From: Lentisphaeraceae bacterium
GTDB taxonomy: Bacteria > Verrucomicrobiota > Lentisphaeria > Lentisphaerales > Lentisphaeraceae
Direction of reading: 5' to 3'
NCBI GenBank assembly: GCA_021232515.1
Contig: JAJPOQ010000119.1
Coordinates: 1 to 61,541, forward strand
Length of the DNA: 61,541 nucleotides
Shown: positions 42,204-49,324 of the stretch, in pieces
Position numbering within the stretch: the stretch's first letter is position 1
How the letters are laid out: each line of letters opens with the position of its first letter
Notes under the pieces: generated by a model
What the model saw: only the letters and a program-made list of their open reading frames with translations
Told to the model about the DNA's origin: nothing
Databases searched by the model: none
Made by a program: the position numbers and the translations under genes

Positions 42204-45200
42204 TGAGCCAGGCTCTACTTATATTTTACCTTGCCGTGTCTTTCATTCTTCTATTTTTAAGTTTGAACTGCTATGTCATGTTTTTTCTTTTTAGACGCCG
42301 AGTCAAAGAGAAGAGAAATGCAGCTCAGAGTTTTGATATAGCTTTAGAAAAATACCCAACAGTCACTACCCAGATTGCGATATTTAATGAACTGAATGTC
42401 GCTGAAAGAGTTATCGACTCTGTAGTAGAATTGGACTACCCCAAAGACAAGCACTTCATTCAAGTTGTGGATGATTCAACGGATGAAACTTACAACCTTA
42501 TAGCGAAGCTAGTCAAAAAGTATAGAGATGAAGGGATAAAGATTGAGCATGTTCATAGAACCGATCGAAAAGGTTACAAAGCTGGGGCATTAGCAGAGGC
42601 TTTAAAGAAAGTTAAGAGTGAATATGTCGCTATTTTTGATGCCGATTTTGTGCCCAACAAAGACTATTTGTTGAGAGCCATGCCACACTTCTTTCGAGGC
42701 GAAAAGGTCGGTTTAGTTCAAGCACGTTGGGGGCACTTAAATAGAAATGAATCACTTATAACTCGTGTTCAATCTTTAGGAATAGACGGTCACTTTGCGG
42801 TAGAGCAGTCTGCGCGTGATTGGAATGACCTGTACATGAACTTCAATGGCACAGCTGGAATCATGTCAGTACAAGCTATTCATGACGGAGGAGGCTGGTC
42901 AGATGATACTTTGACTGAAGATATGGATCTTTCCTATCGCATGCAAATTGCCGGTTGGAAGACCCACTATTTACTCGATGTTGAGTGCCCTGCAGAAGTT
43001 CCATCAGATATAAATGCTTTTAAGTCTCAACAGTTTCGCTGGGCCAAAGGATCAATGCAGACAGCGTTGAAAGTAATACCAAAGATTCTTCATGATAAGG
43101 AAGCTGGGATATTTAAAAAATACCAAGCTTTGATGCACACGACTCACTACCTGATTCATCCACTGATGTTGTTGACAGCTCTTTTGGCTTGGCCAGTGGC
43201 GGCGCTGAATGGTTATACCGCAGATTCTAAAAATGTACTCTGGCTTTATGCATCCTTATTTATCTGTTTTTCAGCACCTTCACTTATCTATGTAACTTCA
43301 CAAAAAACTCTTTTTAAGGATTGGTACAAAAACTTGCTTTGCTATCCGGCGCTTATGTTTATTGGGAGTGGTTTATGCATTTCAAATACTAAGGCTGTGT
43401 TAGAAGCCTTGACTGGTAAAGTGAGCGGCTTTGTAAGAACTCCAAAGAAAGGCGATAAAGAAGAAAAGCACTATGTGGTTAAAGTTCCGGTCGTTCCTTT
43501 TGTGGAGATAGCTGCCGGACTTTATACGATTTTTGCTCTGCGCTATTTTTTATTGAATGAACAATGGGTAGCGAGTTTTTTTATCGGTGTTTACGCTATG
43601 GGGTTTTTGTTTAATGGCATCTTGTCTTTGGTTCACAATGGTTTTTTTGCGAAATCTTTTTCTGCACTGAACGAACCTCAGTCTATTTGCGCGTTGCTTA
43701 GTTTAGTCGGGGTCTATTTCTTAAGTCAATCACAAGCTGGCGATGTGCAGTTTCTCATCTCATTTTTAGTGACATCTACTTTTATGCTTCTTACCTGGCA
43801 CTTTAGTCCAAAAGAGTTTCATGTCGGTCAGTTAACTTTAATTGTAATGGTTGCTTTTGTGGCCCGGTTATTAATGCTTTCTTTTGCCGAGTCAGATGAC
43901 ATTTATAGATACATCTGGGAAGGCAAGGTTCTACTGAGTGGTTACGATCCATATGTTTTATCGCCTGATTCAGCAGCTCTTAGTCATTTGCGATCTGGTA
44001 CTTGGGAAGGAATAAACCATAAAGACTGGACGGCGATTTATGGCCCATTTTCCTTGTTAGTGTTCAAGGGGATCGCTTACTTTTCTGAAGACCCTCTTTT
44101 CTTTAAAGTAGTTTTGACTTTCTTTGATTTTGCTAGCATTTACTTCTTAATACAGATTTTAGGGCGTTATCAGAAATCGCTTAAAAATCTTGTATTTTAC
44201 GCTTTGAATCCATTGATTCTAGTAGCTTTCAGCGGTGAGGGACACGTTGACTCTCTGCTGATTTTTTTGACTTTGGCAGCATTCTACTTTAAAGATAAAA
44301 AGTATTGGTTTCTGTCAGCATTTACTGCAGGCTTAGCTGTCGGAGTAAAGTTACCAATGTTGTTGTTATTACCATTTATTATCCGTCGTGAAAACATTCA
44401 GTATTTACTTATTTATGTTCTTGCTGTTCTGTTGCCAGCATTTTCATTTGAGTCTAGTTTTTTGGAGATGAATCAGTCAGTTATTCGATTTGGTCAAGAA
44501 ATGCAGTTCAACGATTCCATTCATTATTTAGTAGCTTTGTTGGTTGGTCACGGTGCGGCAAAAATAATTTGCCTTGCTTTACTGGTAGCTTTTGTCTTTG
44601 GTTACTGGTTGACTCAGGATAACGTTTATAGAGGTTTTTTATTCTGCTTATTATCATTTTTATTACTGTCGCCAACAGTTCATCCTTGGTACTTAACTTT
44701 AGCTGTGGCAGTTGGAGTGATAGTCCATTCTCCTTTGATTATGTGTTGGTCAATAAGCTCAGTTTTCTACTTTGGCGTTTACCAAAGACTTCGTGAAGGT
44801 GTGGGTTTTACTCACTCAGGAGTGGATCAGTTGTTGCAGTATCTACCAGTTCTTTTACTACTGGTTTATTTGACTTTTAAAAGGTTGCGAGGCGTCCAAG
44901 TAAAGAGTAGTTCTACAGAAGGTGAAAGTGTGGGGGTTATTATCCCTGTATTGAATGAAGCTGAAAATGTAGAGAGTATCGTTACTGATCTTAGAGAACA
45001 AACTTTCGCAGCTGAACAGGTCGTTATTGTCGATGGCGGCTCATCGGATGATACAGTCAAGTTATTTGAGGGTTTTGGTTTTGACGTTGTTGTGTGTTCT
45101 ACCAAAGGTAGAGGGAATCAGCTTTATGCAGGTCTTGAAAAGCTCTCAACAGACATAGTTTTAGTTCTTCATGCAGATAAGCGTTTGGATAAGCACTTAT

Positions 45201-45649
45201 TAGAAAAGGTGACACATGCTTGTTCTGTCGATCAAGATTTGATCGGTGGAGCGGTTGGAGCTCACTTTGAAAGCCAGTCCTTTAAGTATCGAGTTATCGA
45301 GTTTTTAAATAATTTGCGTATGACTATTTCAGGGATTTCTTTTGGTGATCAAGGTCAGTTTTTTAGACGCCGACTTGTACTAGAGAAAGACTGTTTGAAA
45401 AGGATTCCTTTGATGGAGGATGTTGAGCTCGCAATGCATCTTCAGAATCATGGAAAAGTAAGGAAGTTAGATGGTGGTTTGAATGTATCCGTCCGTCGTT
45501 GGCAGCATAAGCCAGTTTGGAAGAATGCATTACAGATATTTTTCTTACTATTTAAGTACCTTTTTTTAAGGCGTCTTTCAAAGTCTATAAATACTCAAAA
45601 GTTCTATGAGGATTATTACTCTGACCCTAAGCCGGTAAATAATAGTTAA
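42203..45649 (+). CDS. Triple glycosyltransferase fusion: membrane GT2 / GT-C-like / rSAM-associated type 2 GT
   Basis: 1148 residues from the ATG at 42203, which overlaps the arsS-like stop (TGATG); an earlier frame start at 42155 lies inside that gene. Part 1 (~1-460): processive GT2 like cellulose synthase or glucosylceramide-type enzymes, with D-D-S-T-D near 88, F-D-A-D-F near 145, T-E-D-M-D near 238 and Q-Q-F-R-W near 275, plus membrane helices. Part 2 (~465-890): polytopic GT-C-like domain ('SDDIYRYIWEGKVLLSGYDPY', 'TAIYGPFSLL', 'KLPMLLLLPF'). Part 3 (~905-1130): GT2 resembling TIGR04283 ('VGVIIPVLNEAENVES', 'VDGGSSDDT', 'VLHADKRL', 'FGDQGQFFRR'). Confidence 0.88.
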   Translation: MSQALLIFYLAVSFILLFLSLNCYVMFFLFRRRVKEKRNAAQSFDIALEKYPTVTTQIAIFNELNVAERVIDSVVELDYPKDKHFIQVVDDSTDETYNLIAKLVKKYRDEGIKIEHVHRTDRKGYKAGALAEALKKVKSEYVAIFDADFVPNKDYLLRAMPHFFRGEKVGLVQARWGHLNRNESLITRVQSLGIDGHFAVEQSARDWNDLYMNFNGTAGIMSVQAIHDGGGWSDDTLTEDMDLSYRMQIAGWKTHYLLDVECPAEVPSDINAFKSQQFRWAKGSMQTALKVIPKILHDKEAGIFKKYQALMHTTHYLIHPLMLLTALLAWPVAALNGYTADSKNVLWLYASLFICFSAPSLIYVTSQKTLFKDWYKNLLCYPALMFIGSGLCISNTKAVLEALTGKVSGFVRTPKKGDKEEKHYVVKVPVVPFVEIAAGLYTIFALRYFLLNEQWVASFFIGVYAMGFLFNGILSLVHNGFFAKSFSALNEPQSICALLSLVGVYFLSQSQAGDVQFLISFLVTSTFMLLTWHFSPKEFHVGQLTLIVMVAFVARLLMLSFAESDDIYRYIWEGKVLLSGYDPYVLSPDSAALSHLRSGTWEGINHKDWTAIYGPFSLLVFKGIAYFSEDPLFFKVVLTFFDFASIYFLIQILGRYQKSLKNLVFYALNPLILVAFSGEGHVDSLLIFLTLAAFYFKDKKYWFLSAFTAGLAVGVKLPMLLLLPFIIRRENIQYLLIYVLAVLLPAFSFESSFLEMNQSVIRFGQEMQFNDSIHYLVALLVGHGAAKIICLALLVAFVFGYWLTQDNVYRGFLFCLLSFLLLSPTVHPWYLTLAVAVGVIVHSPLIMCWSISSVFYFGVYQRLREGVGFTHSGVDQLLQYLPVLLLLVYLTFKRLRGVQVKSSSTEGESVGVIIPVLNEAENVESIVTDLREQTFAAEQVVIVDGGSSDDTVKLFEGFGFDVVVCSTKGRGNQLYAGLEKLSTDIVLVLHADKRLDKHLLEKVTHACSVDQDLIGGAVGAHFESQSFKYRVIEFLNNLRMTISGISFGDQGQFFRRRLVLEKDCLKRIPLMEDVELAMHLQNHGKVRKLDGGLNVSVRRWQHKPVWKNALQIFFLLFKYLFLRRLSKSINTQKFYEDYYSDPKPVNNS

Positions 45650-45656
45650 ATTCTCC

Positions 45657-46226
45657 TTGCAAGATCTTAAAGCTTTGGTAAGATTTGAGCAAAAACTTGA
45701 AGAGTCGATGAAAGAAGAAACAGAAGATTTAGTTTTTCACTCCCATAAACGCAAGCAATTTGGCGGCGTTTGGTTCATTGCCTCTGCGATTGGTGCTTAT
45801 GCAATGTGGGCAACTGGTGGTGAAGGCGGTGGTACTTGGATTTTGTTTGGTGTAGCAACTGCAATGTTGATTATGGGGGTTCACCGCTTAACAACTAAAA
45901 GCGTTGCTGTTTTTAAGAAAGGAAAAATTCCTTCAGTTGAAAAGACGACTAAGCACTTTGGCATACATGAGGTTAAGGAAGCTGTAGACTTTGATGAGAT
46001 ATCTGTTCTAAGGCGCGAAAATTTACTTCCGTATTGTCAATTGTATGCTTTTGCCTCTTTAAAGTTTCTAGAGACTCGAGTCACAGCTGAAGAGCTTGCA
46101 GACTATAAGGAAGAGCGCAAAATTTTACCTGGGGTTATCTTCATTGACCATTCGACTAAAGCTGAGTGTGATTCAATGAATGAAAAAATTTGGCGTTTTT
46201 ATGGGCTTTGGAACGAGGATGTATAG
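45657..46226 (+). CDS. Membrane protein with two central helices, function unknown
   Basis: 189 residues if the TTG at 45657 is used, 7 nt after the giant glycosyltransferase stop but without a Shine-Dalgarno. An ATG at 45708 preceded by AAGAG would give 172 residues. Two adjacent helices near residues 38-80 ('GGVWFIASAIGAYAMWATGG', 'GTWILFGVATAMLIMGV') separate an acidic N-terminus from a ~110-residue soluble C-terminal part. No family recognised. Its closeness to the glycosyltransferase operon suggests co-transcription. Confidence 0.65.
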   Translation: MQDLKALVRFEQKLEESMKEETEDLVFHSHKRKQFGGVWFIASAIGAYAMWATGGEGGGTWILFGVATAMLIMGVHRLTTKSVAVFKKGKIPSVEKTTKHFGIHEVKEAVDFDEISVLRRENLLPYCQLYAFASLKFLETRVTAEELADYKEERKILPGVIFIDHSTKAECDSMNEKIWRFYGLWNEDV

Positions 46227-46262
46227 CATTTTTATTGTATCATTTACCTTAAAAGGTAAATT

Positions 46263-46697
46263 ATGAACAGTTCTTTTGGGCGCTTTCTTATTCTCTTCGC
46301 TATTCTTGGTGGTGCGACACTTTTTATGGTTTCAGGGCTCTATGACTATAGATACACTTTTCATAATAATTCTGCGGCTGCAGCGGGATTGAACGTCACT
46401 AAAGATGCGACAAAAATTCACTACTACAAAGAAGGTGAAGACTGGGAAGGTTGGCGTTTTTTCACCTCTGAGAGCTCTTTTAAAAAATGGGTGGAAAGTC
46501 AAGAGGGTTTCTCTGAATTGACGCTTGAGGTCCAAGAAAGCTTTGTGAATTATTACGATTTAAAGACAGAGGAAATAGCTTCCATTACAGTTAAAGATGC
46601 GCTTATTACTACTGGCGTAAAAGATGGTCGTAAGTACTACTTTGCTTTCGATCCTAAAACTAAAACGGCTTATACCTATAATCACCGAAACTTATAG
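46263..46697 (+). CDS. Single-pass membrane protein, function unknown
   Basis: 144 residues. One N-terminal helix (~8-26, 'FLILFAILGGATLFMVSGL') and a ~115-residue extracytoplasmic part with many aromatic residues ('YYKEGEDWEGWRFFTSESSF', 'KYYFAFDPKTKTAYTYNHR'). Not recognised. AAGG lies before the ATG but inside a small hairpin (46243-46260) that could mask it. Converges on the HNH gene with 2 nt between stops. Confidence 0.7.
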   Translation: MNSSFGRFLILFAILGGATLFMVSGLYDYRYTFHNNSAAAAGLNVTKDATKIHYYKEGEDWEGWRFFTSESSFKKWVESQEGFSELTLEVQESFVNYYDLKTEEIASITVKDALITTGVKDGRKYYFAFDPKTKTAYTYNHRNL

Positions 46698-46699
46698 AG

Positions 46700-47020
46700 T
46701 TACTTTAGGTGATCTTTGGAGTCTTTTTGGAGCTTTTGTAGGTACTCCTGCCACTCGATAGGGAGTAAGTATTTTTTTTGACTGTTGCATTCTTTACAGC
46801 AGGGGACACAATTCCCTTTAGTTGTCTTTCCACCGCGAATAATTGGGACGACATGATCGAGCGTTAGTTCTTTTGGAGAGAACTTAGCTTTACAGTAGTA
46901 ACAAAGAGCTTCTCCACAACGGTTTTTCCACCATTGAGACTTGCGCATTTCTCGAGCTTTTTCTTTCTCTTTTTTGACATGCTTTTCATCTGCTGGAACA
47001 AAGAAGTTGTTGAAGTCCAT
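46700..47020 (-). CDS. Small HNH endonuclease-family protein
   Basis: 106 residues. Classic HNH motif with zinc cysteines: 'ALCYYCKAKFSPKELTLDHVVPIIRGGKTTKGNCVPCCKECNSQK' contains C-x2-C, L-D-H-V-V-P, a central N and C-x2-C-N. The N-terminus is highly charged. Stand-alone HNH proteins of this size have varied roles (DNA repair, restriction-like, phage-derived); nothing next to it indicates a mobile element or a methylase. AAGG precedes the ATG. Confidence 0.88.
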   Translation of the reverse strand: MDFNNFFVPADEKHVKKEKEKAREMRKSQWWKNRCGEALCYYCKAKFSPKELTLDHVVPIIRGGKTTKGNCVPCCKECNSQKKYLLPIEWQEYLQKLQKDSKDHLK

Positions 47021-47162
47021 ATCTACCTTAAGTGAATAATATTTGTTTCTGTGCTGTAACTTTCATAAAGTATATTGAAAAAGTTCAATATAAAATGATT
47101 TTGGGCACACGTTTTGACTTTTCATGACAATAGAAGGTAAAAGCTCGAGTTAAACTTAGTCT

Positions 47163-47699
47163 GTGAATAATAAGAAATTCAAAAACATCGATGAATTTGG
47201 CGAGATCGTCAATGAACATCAAGCATCAGTTCGTGCCTGTATACGCGTGCTAGGGATACCTTCTGGTTTTGTTGATGACATAGCTCAAGAAACCTTTATT
47301 GTTGCTTACCGCAAATTTAGTGAATTCGATAACTCAAGAAGTATTCGGAGTTGGTTGTTAGGCATAGCTCGAAACTTAGTTTTAAATGAGCGTCGAAAAT
47401 CAGCTCGTCGTTTTCGTTTATTGAATGAAAACCTCACAGACTTGATGCAAGAAGAGGCGGTTTCTGTTGTTGAAGAGTTTCAGGCTCAGGAAAAATTGAA
47501 GTTAGTGAAATCCTGTATCGAAAATATGCCAGACCGGAATAAAGAAGTATTGAACCTGAAGTTTGAAGGCGGTAAGACAGCCGCATCTATCGCCGTTAAA
47601 ATGCAACGAGACTCAAGCACAATCCGTCACTTATTGGCAAGAATTATCTCAGGACTTCGGAAGTGTGTCAATGAAAGAGAAGGTTTGTTTGGCTCATGA
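47163..47699 (+). CDS. ECF-family RNA polymerase sigma factor
   Basis: 178 residues from a GTG. Region 2 ('FVDDIAQETFIVAYRKFSEFDNSRSIRSWLLGIARNLVLNERRK') and region 4 ('MPDRNKEVLNLKFEGGKTAASIAVKMQRDSSTIRHLLARIISGLRK') are both clear. Overlaps the downstream FecR-like gene by 4 nt (ATGA). Sigma/FecR pairs regulate envelope or transport genes; the target here is not visible, but the two genes are clearly a unit. Confidence 0.92.
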   Translation: MNNKKFKNIDEFGEIVNEHQASVRACIRVLGIPSGFVDDIAQETFIVAYRKFSEFDNSRSIRSWLLGIARNLVLNERRKSARRFRLLNENLTDLMQEEAVSVVEEFQAQEKLKLVKSCIENMPDRNKEVLNLKFEGGKTAASIAVKMQRDSSTIRHLLARIISGLRKCVNEREGLFGS

Positions 47700-48940
47700 G
47701 TGAAAACGAACAACTCGAAGACTTTTTAAGTAAGCTTATTTCTGAAGACTTAAGCGATGCAGATGTCGCTCAATTTAAAGAATTGTCCAGAGATAATCCA
47801 GAGGTCTTAAAGGAATTAGCAGAGACTTTGGCGATGACAGAGTTAGTCTCACAAACTTTACAGGAAGAGCGCTCAAGTGATTGTTTTACAGCATCTGTAA
47901 CTTCTTCGATTAAGGCCAAAGAAAGATCTAAGACACGAGATCAGAAATTTGTCGATTCAGTTAAGAAGAGAATTCAGCATGAGAATAAAAAGAAAAACTC
48001 TTCAAAACCAAACAGGAAAACAGTAGCTAAGTTTAAGAAATCCAAAAAGAAAAAGTCGAAAGGCAAATTCTTCTTTTTCCTTGCTGCGGCAGCGGCACTT
48101 ATTATTTCTGGAATAGTTACTTTTATGCCTAAAAAAGAAGTTCAGACTATACCAGAGCTAGTTATTCTTGAAGGGGAATTGAAGAATGGCAACATTTCAT
48201 ATAAAGAGGGCGATGCTGTTGTTATGGGAACCCTTTTACGTACTTATCAGAAGAGTGCGCGGTTAAAGTTTAAAGATGGTTCGATCATAAAAGTCGGTAA
48301 AGGCTCAATGTTTAGTTTTAATAATGATAGCAGTCGAAAAGTTCTTTTGACCAATGGGCGTATTGACGCTGTTATTACACCTCAAAAGAAGACGCCTATT
48401 TATTTTGAAACACCTTTTACTGTCGCAGAGATTATCGGTACAGAGTTTACTCTTTGGGCTGAGAATTGGCGAGATGTTTTAGTCGTGCATGAAGGGCGTG
48501 TTCATTTTCGCTCTTTGCATACAGAAAAGTCTTATTTTGTAAATGGTGGAGAAAATACGACTGTTTATAGAGGCGGACAGATGGTTAAGAAGCGTAAAGC
48601 TGATGAGATACCACCAATTCGTCGTTTGTTACTTATCAAAAGAGATACAGGTAAGATTCTTCAAGAAATAACTAAAGACACGACAATTGATTTTAGTAAG
48701 TACGGTAAGGATATAAATATTGTTGCGGAAGTTGAGCGCAATGTGAAGGTGGTTATCTTTGTCGTCAATGGCAAAATTGTCAGTGAAGAGGTGAAGGCTC
48801 GTTATATTCCTCATGGAAATTCTTTTGCGAATATCATGCCATGGGATCCGCGCAAAGGGCGCTGGTCTTTACGGATGATTCCTTATCATGAAAATGGTAA
48901 ACTCCTCGCAGAAAGAAAGATGGTACTGACTTTTAAGTGA
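47696..48940 (+). CDS. FecR-domain transmembrane protein (probable anti-sigma/regulator)
   Basis: 414 residues. The cytoplasmic N-terminal ~123 residues start with an anti-sigma-like helical segment and end in a very Lys-rich stretch. One helix follows (~124-144, 'KFFFFLAAAAALIISGIVTFM'), then a periplasmic FecR domain (~155-300: 'GDAVVMGTLLRTYQKSARLKFKDGS', 'LLTNGRIDAVI', 'PIYFETPFTVAEIIGTEFTL', 'VHEGRVHFRS'). The C-terminal ~110 residues look like an added beta-sandwich. Coupled to the sigma gene. Its AAG-TGA end is the first element of the tandem array that follows. Confidence 0.88.
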   Translation: MSENEQLEDFLSKLISEDLSDADVAQFKELSRDNPEVLKELAETLAMTELVSQTLQEERSSDCFTASVTSSIKAKERSKTRDQKFVDSVKKRIQHENKKKNSSKPNRKTVAKFKKSKKKKSKGKFFFFLAAAAALIISGIVTFMPKKEVQTIPELVILEGELKNGNISYKEGDAVVMGTLLRTYQKSARLKFKDGSIIKVGKGSMFSFNNDSSRKVLLTNGRIDAVITPQKKTPIYFETPFTVAEIIGTEFTLWAENWRDVLVVHEGRVHFRSLHTEKSYFVNGGENTTVYRGGQMVKKRKADEIPPIRRLLLIKRDTGKILQEITKDTTIDFSKYGKDINIVAEVERNVKVVIFVVNGKIVSEEVKARYIPHGNSFANIMPWDPRKGRWSLRMIPYHENGKLLAERKMVLTFK

Positions 48941-49140
48941 TCAGTTTGTTAGAGTTCAGTAATCAGTTTGTTAGAGTTCAGTGATCAGTTTGTTAGAGTT
49001 CAGTGATCAGTTTGTTAGAGTTCAGTAATCAGTTTGTTAGAGTTCAGTGATCAGTTTGTTAGAGTTCAGTAATCAGTTTGTTAGAGTTCAGTAATCAGTT
49101 TGTTAGAGTTCAGTGGTCAGTTTGTTAGTTTTCAGTAATC
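48936..49140 (+). repeat. Tandem array of nine 22-nt units in the fecR-like 3'-UTR
   Basis: Nine complete 22-nt units plus a 7-nt partial begin at 48936 inside the last Lys codon, so the TGA stop is part of unit 1. Each unit is AGTRATC, AGTTTGTT, AGAGTTC in a row. The R position reads G,A,G,G,A,G,A,A,G,A along the array; units 1-8 are otherwise identical, and unit 9 has two further changes (AGTGGTC, AGTTTTC). Unit starts are every 22 nt from 48936 to 49112, partial at 49134. No ORF. After it, 49141-49195 shows nothing I recognise; two minus-strand terminators follow. Confidence 0.96.
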
Positions 49141-49195
49141 CGCCTTGAGTAGTTAAATCTTCTAGCTCAAAAACAAATCCAGTTTATTCAGAAAT

Positions 49196-49230
49196 AAAAA
49201 ACCCGCCTCAGTACCGAAGTTCTGAGGCGA
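49196..49230 (-). terminator. Distal intrinsic terminator of the DUF1549-DUF1501 operon
   Basis: 8-bp perfect stem CGCCTCAG (49204-49211) / CTGAGGCG (49222-49229), with a T-run on the minus strand (complement of the A-run at 49196-49201). It is preceded on that strand by the 23-nt leader at 49234-49256. Confidence 0.9.
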
Positions 49231-49233
49231 GTC

Positions 49234-49256
49234 ATGTTGTTGTGTGTCGGGAGATT
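49234..49256 (-). repeat. 23-nt direct repeat, distal copy (terminator leader)
   Basis: Identical over 23 nt to 49302-49324, 68 nt apart. On the minus strand each copy reads AATCTCCCGACAC then ACAACAACAT and is followed directly by a terminator stem. Confidence 0.95.
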
Positions 49257-49258
49257 GT

Positions 49259-49300
49259 ATAAAAACCCTGCTTCAATAAAGCGACTTAAAGAAGCAGGGC
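49259..49300 (-). terminator. Proximal intrinsic terminator of the DUF1549-DUF1501 operon
   Basis: 9-bp perfect stem CCCTGCTTC (49266-49274) / GAAGCAGGG (49291-49299) with a 16-nt loop; T-run on the minus strand from the A-run at 49261-49265. Its stem sequence differs from that of the distal terminator. Confidence 0.9.
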
Positions 49301-49301
49301 T

Positions 49302-49324
49302 ATGTTGTTGTGTGTCGGGAGATT
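49302..49324 (-). repeat. 23-nt direct repeat, proximal copy, beginning in the DUF1501 stop codon
   Basis: On the minus strand the copy begins with the last A of the TAA stop of the DUF1501 gene and ends next to the proximal terminator stem. Exact match to 49234-49256. Confidence 0.95.

Noticed and set aside
46700-47020. Prophage or homing-element remnant around the HNH gene
   Set aside because: No other phage-like genes, inverted repeats or disrupted gene next to it.
48936-49140. CRISPR-like array or repeat-encoding protein
   Set aside because: No spacers; a 22-nt period with stops in all frames rules out a coding repeat.
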